From: an uncultured Clostridia bacterium
GTDB taxonomy: Bacteria; Bacillota; Clostridia; Oscillospirales; CAG-272
Direction of reading: 5' to 3'
Length of the DNA stretch: 25,144 bases
Assembly: GCA_904502015.1 (NCBI GenBank)
Contig: CAJGEA010000008.1
Coordinates: 1 to 25,144 of the forward strand
Shown: one piece after another, positions 14,576-22,156 of the stretch
How the letters are laid out: every line of letters starts with the position of its first letter
Position numbering within the stretch: the stretch's first letter is position 1
The notes under the pieces: model-generated
Told to the model about the DNA's origin: nothing
The model's input: only the letters and a program-made list of their open reading frames with translations
Databases searched by the model: none
Program-made: the position numbers and the translations under genes

Positions 14576-14694
14576 GCTTTCGCCTTGCGAAAGCTTCCTT
14601 TCTTGCGGAATTGGGGCTGGTTTGGCAAAGCCAAATTGCCACCGCCTCGGTGGCGAAAGACACAAAACGCGTTTGAAAGATGTATCTTTCAAAC
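14576..14694. repeat. four successive stem-loops between ruvA and ruvB
   Basis: Four perfect hairpins lie in about 120 bases: GCTTTCGC/GCGAAAGC (14576-14594), TTTGGC/GCCAAA (14621-14635), GCCACCG/CGGTGGC (14638-14654) and GTTTGAAAGAT/ATCTTTCAAAC (14671-14694). None has a T-run on the minus strand, so they should not stop transcription into ruvB. They may control RNA stability or translation, or be a composite of dispersed repeats. Confidence 0.7.
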
Positions 14695-14728
14695 TTGCCT
14701 CCACTCGATGCGAGCCTATGGGCGCGCA

Positions 14729-15367
14729 TTACATTTTCATAAGTTTTTTGAGAGCTTCCTTGATGATGTCCTCAATGGACAGAGCCTCAACGTTCATACC
14801 CTTGAGTGCGTTCTGCGCCTCGGAGCGGGTGTAGCCCAGCACGATGAGGGCATCCTGCGCCTCGGAGAACTTGCCACGCGCGGGGGCACCGGCCGCCTCC
14901 TCGCTGTGGTCGAGAATGGCGGTGGAGAGATCCTCGTCAATGGTAGTCTCCTTCATCAGCTTGTCCCGCAGCTCCAGAATGATGCGCGCCGCGGTCTTGG
15001 GACCCACGCCGTTTGCCTTGGAGATGGTCTTTTTGTCCTCGGTGCAGACCGCCAGCGCGAATTTTTCGGGTGTTAGAAGGGAGAGGATGGACATGGCCGC
15101 CTTGGGGCCCACGCCCGAAACCGAGAGGAGCATCTTGAAGGAGGAAAGCTCACGCTCGTCCCCGAAGCCGTAGAGCTCGATCCCGTCCTCGCGCACCGAT
15201 AGGTAGGTGTAGAGGGTAACGACGGGCGGCTTGTCCGCGGTGTGGCGAGGGGGAAGTGAGCGGTAGGTATTTTCGCTGATGGTCATTTTGTAGCCGACGC
15301 CGCCCGCGTCCACCACGGCGGTGTTGGGATTTGCCAGAACCAGCGGGCCCTTGATGTAGTAGAACAT
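14729..15367 (-). CDS. ruvA: Holliday junction branch migration protein RuvA
   Basis: 212 residues. RuvA binds four-way junctions as a tetramer and loads RuvB. The N-terminal OB-fold begins FYYIKGPLVLANPNTAVVDAGGVGY. Two helix-hairpin-helix motifs follow: FKMLLSVSGVGPKAAMSIL, and ISKANGVGPKTAARIILELR with the KLM of the next turn. After an acidic linker (about 140-160) comes the C-terminal RuvB-binding three-helix domain (EAQDALIVLGYTRSEAQNAL). The ATG at 15367 follows AAAGG at about 8 bases; the open frame beyond it is not supported. It lies 97 bases after yfhO and is separated from ruvB by a stem-loop-rich spacer. Confidence 0.96.
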   Translation of the reverse strand: MFYYIKGPLVLANPNTAVVDAGGVGYKMTISENTYRSLPPRHTADKPPVVTLYTYLSVREDGIELYGFGDERELSSFKMLLSVSGVGPKAAMSILSLLTPEKFALAVCTEDKKTISKANGVGPKTAARIILELRDKLMKETTIDEDLSTAILDHSEEAAGAPARGKFSEAQDALIVLGYTRSEAQNALKGMNVEALSIEDIIKEALKKLMKM

Positions 15368-15464
15368 AGCGGTTGCCTTTCTTGATGGGACGTTTGATGT
15401 TTGAGAAATCAAGGGGCCGAGCTGTTGAGCGACCCCTTGACGTAGTGATATGATGCTGTAAAGG

Positions 15465-18400
15465 TTACTTCTTGCGCCGTGTCTCTTTTCTTTTCTCCTT
15501 GGCGGCATTCTTTTTGGAACGGGGCTCGTCGTTCTCCGCCACCTCGTCGGACGAGGACGGAGCGCCGATGTCGCCCGCCTCAATGGCGGCCAGACTCTCG
15601 GGCGTGGGAACCTCGGGCAGGTCGGGCAGGTCAATGATAAACCAGCTCTTGATCACGGGAATGCGCTTGAGATAGCGGTAGAAGATCAGGATCAGCACGA
15701 ACAGAATCGCGCAGATAGCCGATATCGCGGAGCCGAGGGAAATGATGGTCGGCATGTACCGCATCTCAACGGTGTGCTCGCCCGCGCCTTCCACGACGAA
15801 GGAGATCAGGGTTTCGTCCGAGATGGGAAGGGTGTCCACACGCTCACCGTCCACGTAGATCTTCCAGCCCGCGTCGTAGGGGATGGAGGTGTAGATGAGC
15901 TGGGAGGCCTTGTCGGTGGTGATGGTGCCCGTCAGATGGCTGTCGGTGGAATCGGCGTCAATGACGAGCTGATGCTCGCTCAGCGTCTTCATGGCGGCGG
16001 TGAATACGTCCCAATCAATGTAGTAGACGTAGGAGTCGTGGGGGATCACGTAGAAGTTTTTGGAGTCGTTGTCCAGCGTAACCTTCAGCGACATGTCAGC
16101 GCTCGAGAGCTTGCCCAGCGAGATGATGCGGGTAGTCTCGTTGTCACCGAAGGTACCCTTGGAGGAGTTGTTGACGTGCAGCTTGACCTTACGGGTGTAC
16201 CAAGAGGGAAAGTAGACGTACAGCTCGGTGTCGGTGGGAACGGTGTAGGAATAGGTCAGCGCGGCGGTCTGGGAAGAATTCTCCGTTTTGTAGGAGGTGT
16301 GCAGCTCGGCAGTGCCAACCTTGAGGTTTTCTGTCTTGGGGTCACCGTTCTGGGTGGCGGGGACGAAGACCTGCACGGTCTCCTCGGCGCCCAGCATGGC
16401 GGTGATCATGGCGTTCAGACGGTCAAAGGGATTGTCGTAGTGCGGGCAATCGGGGATCTTGCACTTGTAGGGGCCGTCGCACTTGGTGAGATTGATATTG
16501 GCCCACTCGTTGCTCACGGCAAACGCGAAGGAAAGCGCGTTTTCGTTGTAGTAGACGTTAAAGTCCTTGTCCAGACGCGGGGTGTCCTCGTCGTAGCCGT
16601 AGTCCTCGGGGGTGAAAATGGGTTCGCCGTAGTAGTGGGAGAGATCGTTGGTGGTCTCGGTGATGAGGTACTTGATACCGAGCAGGGAATCGTTCACGGG
16701 CGTGCCGCCGAGGTACTTCGACCAGTGGGACTTGGAGGCGTAGCCCATATCCTGCAGGAAGTCAATGGTTTTGCGGTTGAGTGTGGAGGTGGAGAGGGAG
16801 AGACCCTTGATGCCGAGGTTGAAGTTGTCGTTCGTCTTTCGGTGGTAAGTCTTCTCCATGCGGTAGAAGCCTTCGTCGTATTCCTTGACCGTGTCCACGA
16901 TGGGGACGAGGGAGTTCATGGCGTTGTTGTACTTGGAGTAGTTGGAGTAGGTTACGTCTTCGTCAAGGGCGTTGATGTCGCACAGACCGTTGAGGAAGAT
17001 CTCCACGCACACCACGAACGCCAGAATGGCGGAAACCGTTTCCTTCTTGCGCGCCTTCACCTTGCCCTGCAGGCAGATCAGCACGAAGTAGACGGCGAGG
17101 CAGGCAAGCGCCAGCCAGATGGTGGCGAAGGGACGGAACTTGAAATCGTCGTTCTTTTCCTGGCCCTCGATAAAGAGGTAGGGCGTCAGCTTCTGCGCCA
17201 CGATGATGAACATACCGATGAATGCCGCGATCGCCGTGAGCGTCTTTCGGCTGGTAAATTCAATGCGATCGTAGGCCCGATAGCCCAGCGCAACGAGGAA
17301 GAAGCACAGCATGAAGCTGTAACGGTAGTTGAGCCAGTTGGGCTTCTGGAAGCCGTGCCAGATCAGGTCGATGGAACTGGTGGCAAAGGAGAGAACGAAG
17401 AACAGAATGAAGAAGCCTGCCGCCACCTTCTCGCGGGCCGAGAACTTCTTGGAGAGGAAGAAGGCGGGTACGGTGAGCAGCGTCAGCACACCACAGTAGA
17501 CAACGGGGAGTCCCGCGGGGCGCACCGTGTCGTAGGAGCCGGGCAGGAACTTGTAGAGGAAGTCCATAAAGTCGAACTTCTGGGTGATATCCCACTTGGG
17601 GGTAGAGAACTCGTCCTTGCCGAAGCCCAGCGAATATTTAGCTGAAAGAATGGCGATAGCGGCGATGCCCAGCGCCAGCACCGCCCAGACGGCGACGCGT
17701 CCCACCGATTTGAGGAAATGGTTACGCTCGCCCGTGGGATTGATCTCGTTGTTCCGGTCGTGCGCGAGGTAGAAGTAGACGCAGTAGGCGGCCACGTAGA
17801 TGCACACCATGTAACCGATGTAGAAGTTGGAGAATACCGAGATGGCCAGCGTGAATACGAACAGGCGGAAGCGGCCGTGCAGGATCAGCTCCTCAATGCC
17901 ATAAGTCAGGAGAGGGAGCCACATCAACGCGTCAATCCACATGGAGTTGTTCTGCTGAACGACGGCATAGGAGCAGAGGGCGTACATCACCGAGAAGGCG
18001 ATGACGGCGAGGCGGTTGAGATTGGTGGAGCGCTTGTGCAGGTAGAAGCCCATGGTAAAGCCGCTGATGGCGACCTTGAGCAGGAACAGCACGAGCAGAC
18101 CCTCCAGCAGTCGGTGCTTGGGGAACAGCACGAGAATGACGGCGAGGGGGCTGGCTACGTAGTAGTCAAATATGCCGAGGAACTCACCGCCGAGGTTGCG
18201 GGAGAAGGAGTAGAGAATATCGGCATCCCCGCGGATGATGTCGCGCAGCGCGTCGTAGAAGGACACGTACTGACCGTTGAGGTCAAGCACCAGCACGCAC
18301 TCGTCCCCGAAGGGGTAGAGTCCCCGCACGAGGTAAATGAGATACATGATGACGGCGGGCACCAGCGCGGCCATCAGGAGATAGCCGTACTCTGAGAGGA

Positions 18401-18542
18401 GTTTTGCCAGCTTGGGCGAGCGGGTTGCGATGCGTCCGTTGATTCTTTTCAGGGGGGAGATCTTTTTGGGGGAGCTCGTCGCCTCGGTGGCATCCGCGTC
18501 GGGGGTCAAAAGCTCGTTGTCCTGTGTGTTTGGCATGTCCAT
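15465..18542 (-). CDS. YfhO family multi-pass membrane protein
   Basis: 1025 residues. After a short cytosolic head, a dozen or so hydrophobic segments span about residues 50-550. The first outer loop has the YfhO hallmark YPFGDECVLVLDLNGQYVSF, followed by SRNLGGEFLGIFDYYVASPL. A large outward-facing beta-rich domain follows, then a last membrane span near the C-terminus (ISLGSAISAICAILFVLILI) and a lysine/arginine-rich cytosolic tail ending ETRRKK. In Bacillus, YfhO is implicated in glycosylating lipoteichoic acid; here a role in adding sugars to cell-envelope polymers is inferred, with substrate unknown. The ATG at 18542 follows AAAGGAAGG; another ATG two codons on is possible. The gene begins 31 bases after the DUF951 gene, so they are probably co-transcribed. 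Confidence 0.93.
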   Translation of the reverse strand: MDMPNTQDNELLTPDADATEATSSPKKISPLKRINGRIATRSPKLAKLLSEYGYLLMAALVPAVIMYLIYLVRGLYPFGDECVLVLDLNGQYVSFYDALRDIIRGDADILYSFSRNLGGEFLGIFDYYVASPLAVILVLFPKHRLLEGLLVLFLLKVAISGFTMGFYLHKRSTNLNRLAVIAFSVMYALCSYAVVQQNNSMWIDALMWLPLLTYGIEELILHGRFRLFVFTLAISVFSNFYIGYMVCIYVAAYCVYFYLAHDRNNEINPTGERNHFLKSVGRVAVWAVLALGIAAIAILSAKYSLGFGKDEFSTPKWDITQKFDFMDFLYKFLPGSYDTVRPAGLPVVYCGVLTLLTVPAFFLSKKFSAREKVAAGFFILFFVLSFATSSIDLIWHGFQKPNWLNYRYSFMLCFFLVALGYRAYDRIEFTSRKTLTAIAAFIGMFIIVAQKLTPYLFIEGQEKNDDFKFRPFATIWLALACLAVYFVLICLQGKVKARKKETVSAILAFVVCVEIFLNGLCDINALDEDVTYSNYSKYNNAMNSLVPIVDTVKEYDEGFYRMEKTYHRKTNDNFNLGIKGLSLSTSTLNRKTIDFLQDMGYASKSHWSKYLGGTPVNDSLLGIKYLITETTNDLSHYYGEPIFTPEDYGYDEDTPRLDKDFNVYYNENALSFAFAVSNEWANINLTKCDGPYKCKIPDCPHYDNPFDRLNAMITAMLGAEETVQVFVPATQNGDPKTENLKVGTAELHTSYKTENSSQTAALTYSYTVPTDTELYVYFPSWYTRKVKLHVNNSSKGTFGDNETTRIISLGKLSSADMSLKVTLDNDSKNFYVIPHDSYVYYIDWDVFTAAMKTLSEHQLVIDADSTDSHLTGTITTDKASQLIYTSIPYDAGWKIYVDGERVDTLPISDETLISFVVEGAGEHTVEMRYMPTIISLGSAISAICAILFVLILIFYRYLKRIPVIKSWFIIDLPDLPEVPTPESLAAIEAGDIGAPSSSDEVAENDEPRSKKNAAKEKRKETRRKK

Positions 18543-18573
18543 GAATGTACCTTCCTTTGGGTTTCGTGTTTTT

Positions 18574-18846
18574 TTAGCTTCCTGCTGTGTCGGTTGTATC
18601 GGCATTTTCGACGGGCGAATCTGCGGCGGGGTCCGCAGACGTGTCCGCAGACGTGTCCGCGGACGTGTGGACTCGGCGCACGGCTTTTTCCAGCTTGACG
18701 CGATCCAGTACCATGTCCCGTCCGCATCCCGCGCACACAATGCGGATCTCACTGCCGACACGCATGACCGTAAATCGCCGCTCTCCGCAGGGGTGCGGCT
18801 TTTTCAGCTCCAGTGTATCGCCAACCTTCATTTTGATGATCTGCAT
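18574..18846 (-). CDS. DUF951 domain protein with a repetitive Ser-Ala-Asp tail
   Basis: 90 residues. Residues about 1-60 match DUF951, a small Firmicutes family: VGDTLELKKPHPCG, then RFTVMRVGSEIRIVCAGCGRDMVLDR and the helix KLEKAVRRV. The Cys before Gly plus the CAGC pair suggests metal binding. Its role is unknown. Two ATGs are possible: the one at 18855 touches the SD GGGAAGG, while the one at 18846 has good spacing and starts MQIIKMKVGD, so I chose 18846. The C-terminal 30 residues (TSADTSADTSADPAADS...) are acidic, low complexity and encoded partly by a 12-bp tandem repeat; they are not part of the standard domain. It is the first gene of the cluster leading to yfhO and ruvAB, with its promoter at 18894-18922. 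Confidence 0.9.
   Translation of the reverse strand: MQIIKMKVGDTLELKKPHPCGERRFTVMRVGSEIRIVCAGCGRDMVLDRVKLEKAVRRVHTSADTSADTSADPAADSPVENADTTDTAGS
18631..18666. repeat. three 12-bp tandem repeats in the DUF951 gene
   Basis: The unit GTCCGCAGACGT is present exactly twice (18631-18642, 18643-18654) and once with a single change (18655-18666). On the coding strand each unit encodes Thr-Ser-Ala-Asp, so copy-number change keeps the frame. Confidence 0.9.
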
Positions 18847-18893
18847 AGAATCCATCCTTCCCTGAATTTGAGGGCAAAAATTACATTCATATT

Positions 18894-18922
18894 ATTATAA
18901 CACATTTCTTCCATCTTGTAAA
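18894..18922 (-). promoter_or_regulatory. promoter of the DUF951-yfhO-ruvAB cluster
   Basis: Minus strand: TTTACA (18922-18917), a 17-base spacer, TATAAT (18899-18894), about 50 bases before the ATG at 18846. Confidence 0.85.
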
Positions 18923-18970
18923 CCGCTTTGAAAAATTTTTCACCAAATATTCATCTCTGGCGCGCGGCGA

Positions 18971-19004
18971 AAAAAACGCCTGCCGCCCGATCGGGCGGCA
19001 GGCG
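18971..19004 (-). terminator. terminator of the S1-domain protein gene
   Basis: A perfect 28-base GC-rich palindrome (18977-19004) is followed on the minus strand by TTTTTT (18976-18971). It begins 8 bases past the stop of the 19012-19995 gene. Confidence 0.92.
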
Positions 19005-19011
19005 GCTTTTG

Positions 19012-19995
19012 TCAAAACACGCTCTCAATTCGTTTGGCGGCACGCGCGGGAGAGTACACCCAGCGGTCGATGTGGGTGGTGCGCTCACCGTCAATGAAGT
19101 AGGTCAGCTTGGGGGTGGGCACGGGATCAGAGCGGTAGGCGTCGATCAGCACCAGCTTGATCTTCATGCGCTCGGGCAGAATGCTCTTTATGTAGACCGC
19201 GGCCGTTCGCCCCACGAGGGCCTCTGCCGCCGCGCGATCGCACTCGCGGATCTCGGCCAGCCCCGCCAGATTGGGCGCCAGCTCCACGAATACACCGTAG
19301 TCCTCCACGCTCCGCACGATGCCCGCCACGGTCTGCCCCGCGCAAAAGGCGGCGGCGTTTTCCTCCCACGTGCCCAGCAGCTCCCGCGTGGATACGAAGA
19401 TCCGCCCCAGCGAGCGGTCTACCTGCTTGACCACCGCCCAGATCATCTGCCCCGTGTAGAGTCGGTCGCGCGGGTGGGCAATGCGGGAGATGGAAATGGT
19501 ATCCACCGACAAAAGGGAAGCCACCCCGCAGCCCACGTCCACGAACGCTCCGAAATTCTCCAGATGTGTCACCCGCGCGGGGATGACGTCACCGGGCATC
19601 AGTCCGTCGAGATAATGAGCGGCGCACTCGATCTGCGCCGCGCGGCGGGAGAGGTAGGCGGTGGTCACCCCGCCCTCGCTGACCATCCGCAGTACCTTGA
19701 AGGCCACCGTCTTGCCCACGCGCGTCAAAATGGCAATGTCTTTGACGGGCGAGCCGTCCCGATTCCACGCCACCTCCCCGCGGGGGATGATGCCCCGCAC
19801 CTCGGGCATAGCGGGGAATTCTACGTGCAGATTCAGCCCCTCGTCGCACAGGCGCACGGTGGCCTCTACCGTCGCCCCCGTTTCCATCGCGCGCTCCAGC
19901 CCCGCCAGACTCTCGGTAAACTCACGGTTGCGTGCCGCTACGGCGGGGGAAGCACTCATCATTCGCTGACCCTCGGGGAGATACATAGTTTCCAT
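19012..19995 (-). CDS. S1 RNA-binding domain protein (S1-like, distinct from rpsA)
   Basis: 327 residues. The two clearest S1 motifs are VTHLENFGAFVDVGCGVASL (around 160-180) and VRSVEDYGVFVELAPNLAGL (around 245-265). A more diverged S1-like unit near 45-80 contains VRGIIPRGEVAW. This suggests a cytosolic RNA- or ribosome-binding protein. The C-terminus ends in KLTYFIDGERTTHIDRWVYSP, outside the S1 fold. The ATG at 19995 follows AAAGGATC; the open frame continues to 20109, but that stretch lacks an SD and reads through non-coding sequence. This is a second S1-type protein beside the IspH-fused S1 at 4927-7014. Clostridia often carry such extra copies, commonly labelled 30S ribosomal protein S1. 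A specific role cannot be told. It is a single-gene unit ended by a strong terminator. Confidence 0.85.
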   Translation of the reverse strand: METMYLPEGQRMMSASPAVAARNREFTESLAGLERAMETGATVEATVRLCDEGLNLHVEFPAMPEVRGIIPRGEVAWNRDGSPVKDIAILTRVGKTVAFKVLRMVSEGGVTTAYLSRRAAQIECAAHYLDGLMPGDVIPARVTHLENFGAFVDVGCGVASLLSVDTISISRIAHPRDRLYTGQMIWAVVKQVDRSLGRIFVSTRELLGTWEENAAAFCAGQTVAGIVRSVEDYGVFVELAPNLAGLAEIRECDRAAAEALVGRTAAVYIKSILPERMKIKLVLIDAYRSDPVPTPKLTYFIDGERTTHIDRWVYSPARAAKRIESVF

Positions 19996-20240
19996 GTCAC
20001 AGATCCTTTCTTTTGCGGGGGATTTACCTGCCCCCGTTCGTTGCTCCATCCTATGTGGGGAGGCACGGGGTTTATGACAGGTGCGAAGGGTATTGTGAAA
20101 AATCAACAAAAAAACTATCCGCGTGAAAATTTTTCTGTGATGACGGCGGAGCAGGGAAGAGGAAAAACGGCAAAAACGCGAGAAAACGAGAGGTTGTTCC
20201 TCGCTAAATTAAAAAAATCAAAATTTTTTTCAAAAAGTAC
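19996..20240. other. intergenic region between the S1-like gene and the rplM promoter
   Basis: This holds the leader of the minus-strand S1-like gene (SD near 20003-20010) and an AT-rich segment running up to the rplM -35. I found no convincing minus-strand consensus promoter, no hairpin with a T-run and no gene. Confidence 0.5.
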
Positions 20241-20269
20241 TTGACAAGGGCAGGTGCGTGTGTTATAAT
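20241..20269 (+). promoter_or_regulatory. rplM-rpsI promoter
   Basis: TTGACA (20241-20246), a 17-base spacer, TATAAT (20264-20269): a perfect consensus, as expected for ribosomal protein genes. Confidence 0.94.
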
Positions 20270-20275
20270 AACCGC

Positions 20276-20371
20276 CGTGAGAATCAAGCTCCATGCCTAT
20301 GCGACGTACCGATCGGGTCGGCCGCGGGTGTGGAAAAGACAACATGAACACAAAACACGGAGGAAGAAATC
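20276..20371 (+). promoter_or_regulatory. rplM 5' leader, possible ribosomal-protein leader RNA
   Basis: About 95 bases lie between the predicted start and the rplM ATG, including a GC-rich segment around 20307-20325 that can fold (CCGA/TCGG). L13 leader RNAs are known in Firmicutes, but I cannot confirm a match by eye. The SD GGAGGA is at 20360-20365. Confidence 0.3.
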
Positions 20372-20800
20372 ATGTCTACTTTTATGCAGAAGAATGAGAC
20401 CGTGGTGCGCAAGTGGTACATCATTGATGCCGCTGAGAAGCCCCTCGGTAGAACGGCTGTTGCCGCCGCTGATCTGCTGCGCGGTAAGAACGACCCCACC
20501 TTCACCCCCCACGTTGACTGCGGTAACTTCGTTATCATCATCAACGCTGACAAGGCAGTGCTGACCGGTCGTAAGCTGGAGCAGAAGTACCACTACCATC
20601 ACACCGGCTATATTGGCGGTATGAAGGCAGTTCAGTACAAGACCCTGATGGCTACCAAGCCCGAGCGCGCTATGGAGCTCGCCGTTAAGGGTATGCTGCC
20701 CGCCACCACCCTTGGCCGCAAGGCATTCACCCGCCTGAAGGTCTACGCAGGTGCCGCTCACAAGCACGAGGCTCAGAAGCCCGAGGCTTACGAGCTGTAA
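20372..20800 (+). CDS. rplM: 50S ribosomal protein L13
   Basis: 142 residues, the usual length. L13 is an early-assembly protein of the large subunit that binds 23S rRNA. Recognisable stretches: KWYIIDAAEKPLGRTAVAAA (11-30), LLRGKNDPTFTPHVDCGNFV, the VLTGRKLEQKYHYHHTGYIGG block, and AVKGMLPATTLGRKAFTRLKVYAG near the end (in overlapping pieces). The ATG at 20372 follows GGAGGAAG. It is the first gene of the two-gene rplM-rpsI operon, as in most Firmicutes, with rpsI 25 bases downstream. Codon use is that of a highly expressed gene, similar to the rpsA half of the 4927 fusion. Confidence 0.98.
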   Translation: MSTFMQKNETVVRKWYIIDAAEKPLGRTAVAAADLLRGKNDPTFTPHVDCGNFVIIINADKAVLTGRKLEQKYHYHHTGYIGGMKAVQYKTLMATKPERAMELAVKGMLPATTLGRKAFTRLKVYAGAAHKHEAQKPEAYEL

Positions 20801-20825
20801 TCAGAAGAAAGGAAGGACATAAACT

Positions 20826-21227
20826 ATGTATACCAGTGCAAAGCCCTACTTCTACGGCACCGGCCGCAGAAAGAAGTCCGTCGCTCGCGTTCGTCTGTAC
20901 CCCGGTAGCGGCGAGATCACCATCAACGGTCGTTCCATCGACGATTACTTCGGTCTTGAGACCCTCAAGCTCATTGTAAACCAGCCCTTCGGCACCACCA
21001 ACACCATGGGCAAGTTTGACATCGTTGCCAACGTAACCGGCGGCGGTATCTCCGGTCAGGCAGGTGCTATCCGTCACGGCGTAGCTCGCGCTCTGCTGGC
21101 TGCTGATGCCAACTATCGCCCCGTTCTGAAGGCCGCAGGTCTCCTGACTCGCGACCCTCGTATGAAGGAGAGAAAGAAGTACGGTCTCAAGGCCGCTCGT
21201 CGCGCTCCTCAGTTCTCCAAGAGATAA
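20826..21227 (+). CDS. rpsI: 30S ribosomal protein S9
   Basis: 133 residues, the usual length. S9 lies in the head of the small subunit, with its C-terminal tail reaching the P-site tRNA. Features: YGTGRRKKSVARVRLYPGSG (10-29), then GEITINGRSIDDYF, VTGGGISGQAGAIRHGVARA, LLTRDPRMKERKKYGLKAAR and the conserved end QFSKR, with the terminal Lys-Arg that contacts tRNA. The SD GAAAGGAAGG precedes the ATG at 20826. It is followed by a terminator at 21246-21276. Confidence 0.98.
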   Translation: MYTSAKPYFYGTGRRKKSVARVRLYPGSGEITINGRSIDDYFGLETLKLIVNQPFGTTNTMGKFDIVANVTGGGISGQAGAIRHGVARALLAADANYRPVLKAAGLLTRDPRMKERKKYGLKAARRAPQFSKR

Positions 21228-21245
21228 TTATTTTATCTTATACAC

Positions 21246-21284
21246 AAGGCTCTCACTGCACTGCGGTGGGAGCTTTGTTGTTTT
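21246..21284 (+). terminator. terminator of rplM-rpsI
   Basis: An 11-bp stem, AAGGCTCTCAC/GTGGGAGCTTT (21246-21256 with 21266-21276, two G·U pairs), is followed by TTTGTTGTTTTG. Confidence 0.8.
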
Positions 21285-21290
21285 GTAGAG

Positions 21291-21420
21291 CCCGCGGGCA
21301 TTCAATGAACGTCCCTACGAGAAAACGGAATATCCAAATAGGGCGGTTCAATTTGTAAAAAATTGAGCCGTCCTATTTACTTTTGTACGGCTTTATGATA
21401 TAATCCAATTGACAAGCTTG
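21291..21420 (+). repeat. repeat module, copy A (GC core, 19-bp hairpin, promoter)
   Basis: It starts with CCCGCGGGC, then a CCCTAC-ended segment, then a 19-bp inverted repeat (21336-21354 with 21360-21378, only two G·U positions, 5-base loop), then a promoter and TTGAATTT. Copy B at 22192-22314 has the same parts in the same order, although the two downstream genes are unrelated. A degenerate GTAGAG...GTCCCTAC mini-element (21285-21318) overlaps its left end. Confidence 0.75.
21376..21404 (+). promoter_or_regulatory. promoter in repeat copy A (lipoprotein gene)
   Basis: TTTACT (21376-21381), a 17-base spacer, TATAAT (21399-21404). The -35 overlaps the last bases of the hairpin's right arm, so the structure or a bound protein could affect initiation. 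Confidence 0.8.
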
Positions 21421-21460
21421 AATTTTCTGCTTGAATACAACTGTAGAGGAGATGGTATAA

Positions 21461-21988
21461 ATGATTAAAAAGTCATTGATCTTAATTTTATGTGTGATAA
21501 TTTTACTGTCTTTTACCTCCTGTGCTGGTGATACTGCTGATAATACTCCATCAAACGAAAACTCAAGCATTGAAGAGACAACGAACGACATCGAAGAAAA
21601 TTCAAGCATTGAGGAGGTCACAAACAACATTGAAGAAGTTGATGCTCCTGCCGATTCCGTCTTTAACACAAAAAATATTAAACGCATCACCTTCTATGCT
21701 TACTATGGTCAAGGAAAAGGAAGCCAAGTTCCTGCTGGGAAAATGTCAGAAATTACAGCATGGCTTGGAACATTTTCTATCGACAAAGAGGTCGATGATA
21801 TGCTGCCTCCCGGCACAAATACTTATTATGTGGAAATTGAATATTTGGACGGCACTATAGTTAAAGAAGGGTTGGATGTAATAGAAGTTGACGGGATTTC
21901 ATACTATGTTAAGCACGCTACCTATCCTGATTCTTTCATGGACATAATATCTAGAACAAGTATAAGTATATTTTCGTCTTTTTCATAA
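21461..21988 (+). CDS. predicted lipoprotein with a duplicated acidic linker
   Basis: 175 residues. The signal peptide has a lysine pair, a hydrophobic core (5-17) and the lipobox FTSC with Cys21, so it should be membrane-anchored and outward-facing. The linker consists of two 13-residue copies of ENSSIEE-type sequence (about 33-58), from a 39-bp tandem duplication. The mature domain (about 70-175) contains ITFYAYYGQGKGSQVPAG and YYVEIEYLDGTIVKEGLDV, suggesting a small beta-rich fold; I recognise no family. The ATG at 21461 has GAGGAG about 11 bases upstream. Its composition is AT-rich and unlike rpsI just upstream. It lies inside the cassette-like arrangement described under findings. Function unknown. 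Confidence 0.85.
   Translation: MIKKSLILILCVIILLSFTSCAGDTADNTPSNENSSIEETTNDIEENSSIEEVTNNIEEVDAPADSVFNTKNIKRITFYAYYGQGKGSQVPAGKMSEITAWLGTFSIDKEVDDMLPPGTNTYYVEIEYLDGTIVKEGLDVIEVDGISYYVKHATYPDSFMDIISRTSISIFSSFS
21557..21634 (+). repeat. 39-bp tandem duplication in the lipoprotein gene
   Basis: Units 21557-21595 and 21596-21634 match at 31 of 39 positions and are in frame, giving two copies of an acidic 13-residue linker segment. Confidence 0.85.
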
Positions 21989-22030
21989 TAAAGGTTGTTT
22001 TGGAGAAAAAAACGTGTAAATGAGAAAAAG

Positions 22031-22070
22031 CATTAAATATTGGTGTGATTCTAGTGCCAATTGGGCGCAA
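22031..22070 (+). repeat. 40-bp downstream repeat, copy A
   Basis: Matches 22751-22790 at 32 of 40 bases, including an identical run TTAAATATTGGTGTGATT. It lies about 40 bases after the lipoprotein stop and just before a terminator. Confidence 0.8.
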
Positions 22071-22097
22071 TACCGACCTCGCCTGCTCCAAGCCCAC

Positions 22098-22130
22098 AAA
22101 GAACCACCGCCACGGCGGTGGTTCTTTTGC
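22098..22130 (+). terminator. terminator after the lipoprotein gene and repeat A
   Basis: A 14-bp perfect stem (22098-22111 with 22114-22127), read through GAACCACCGCC/GGCGGTGGTTC, ends in TTTT. Confidence 0.88.
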
Positions 22131-22156
22131 GTTTGTCCTTTTTTACCAACACTCTC

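Noticed and set aside
15774..17645. A 623-codon open frame on the + strand inside yfhO
   Set aside because: Antisense shadow of the YfhO gene, Val/Gly/His-rich, no motif and no SD.
18928..20244. A 438-codon open frame on the + strand opposite the S1-domain gene
   Set aside because: Covers a terminator palindrome and the rplM promoter; His/Arg-rich shadow translation.
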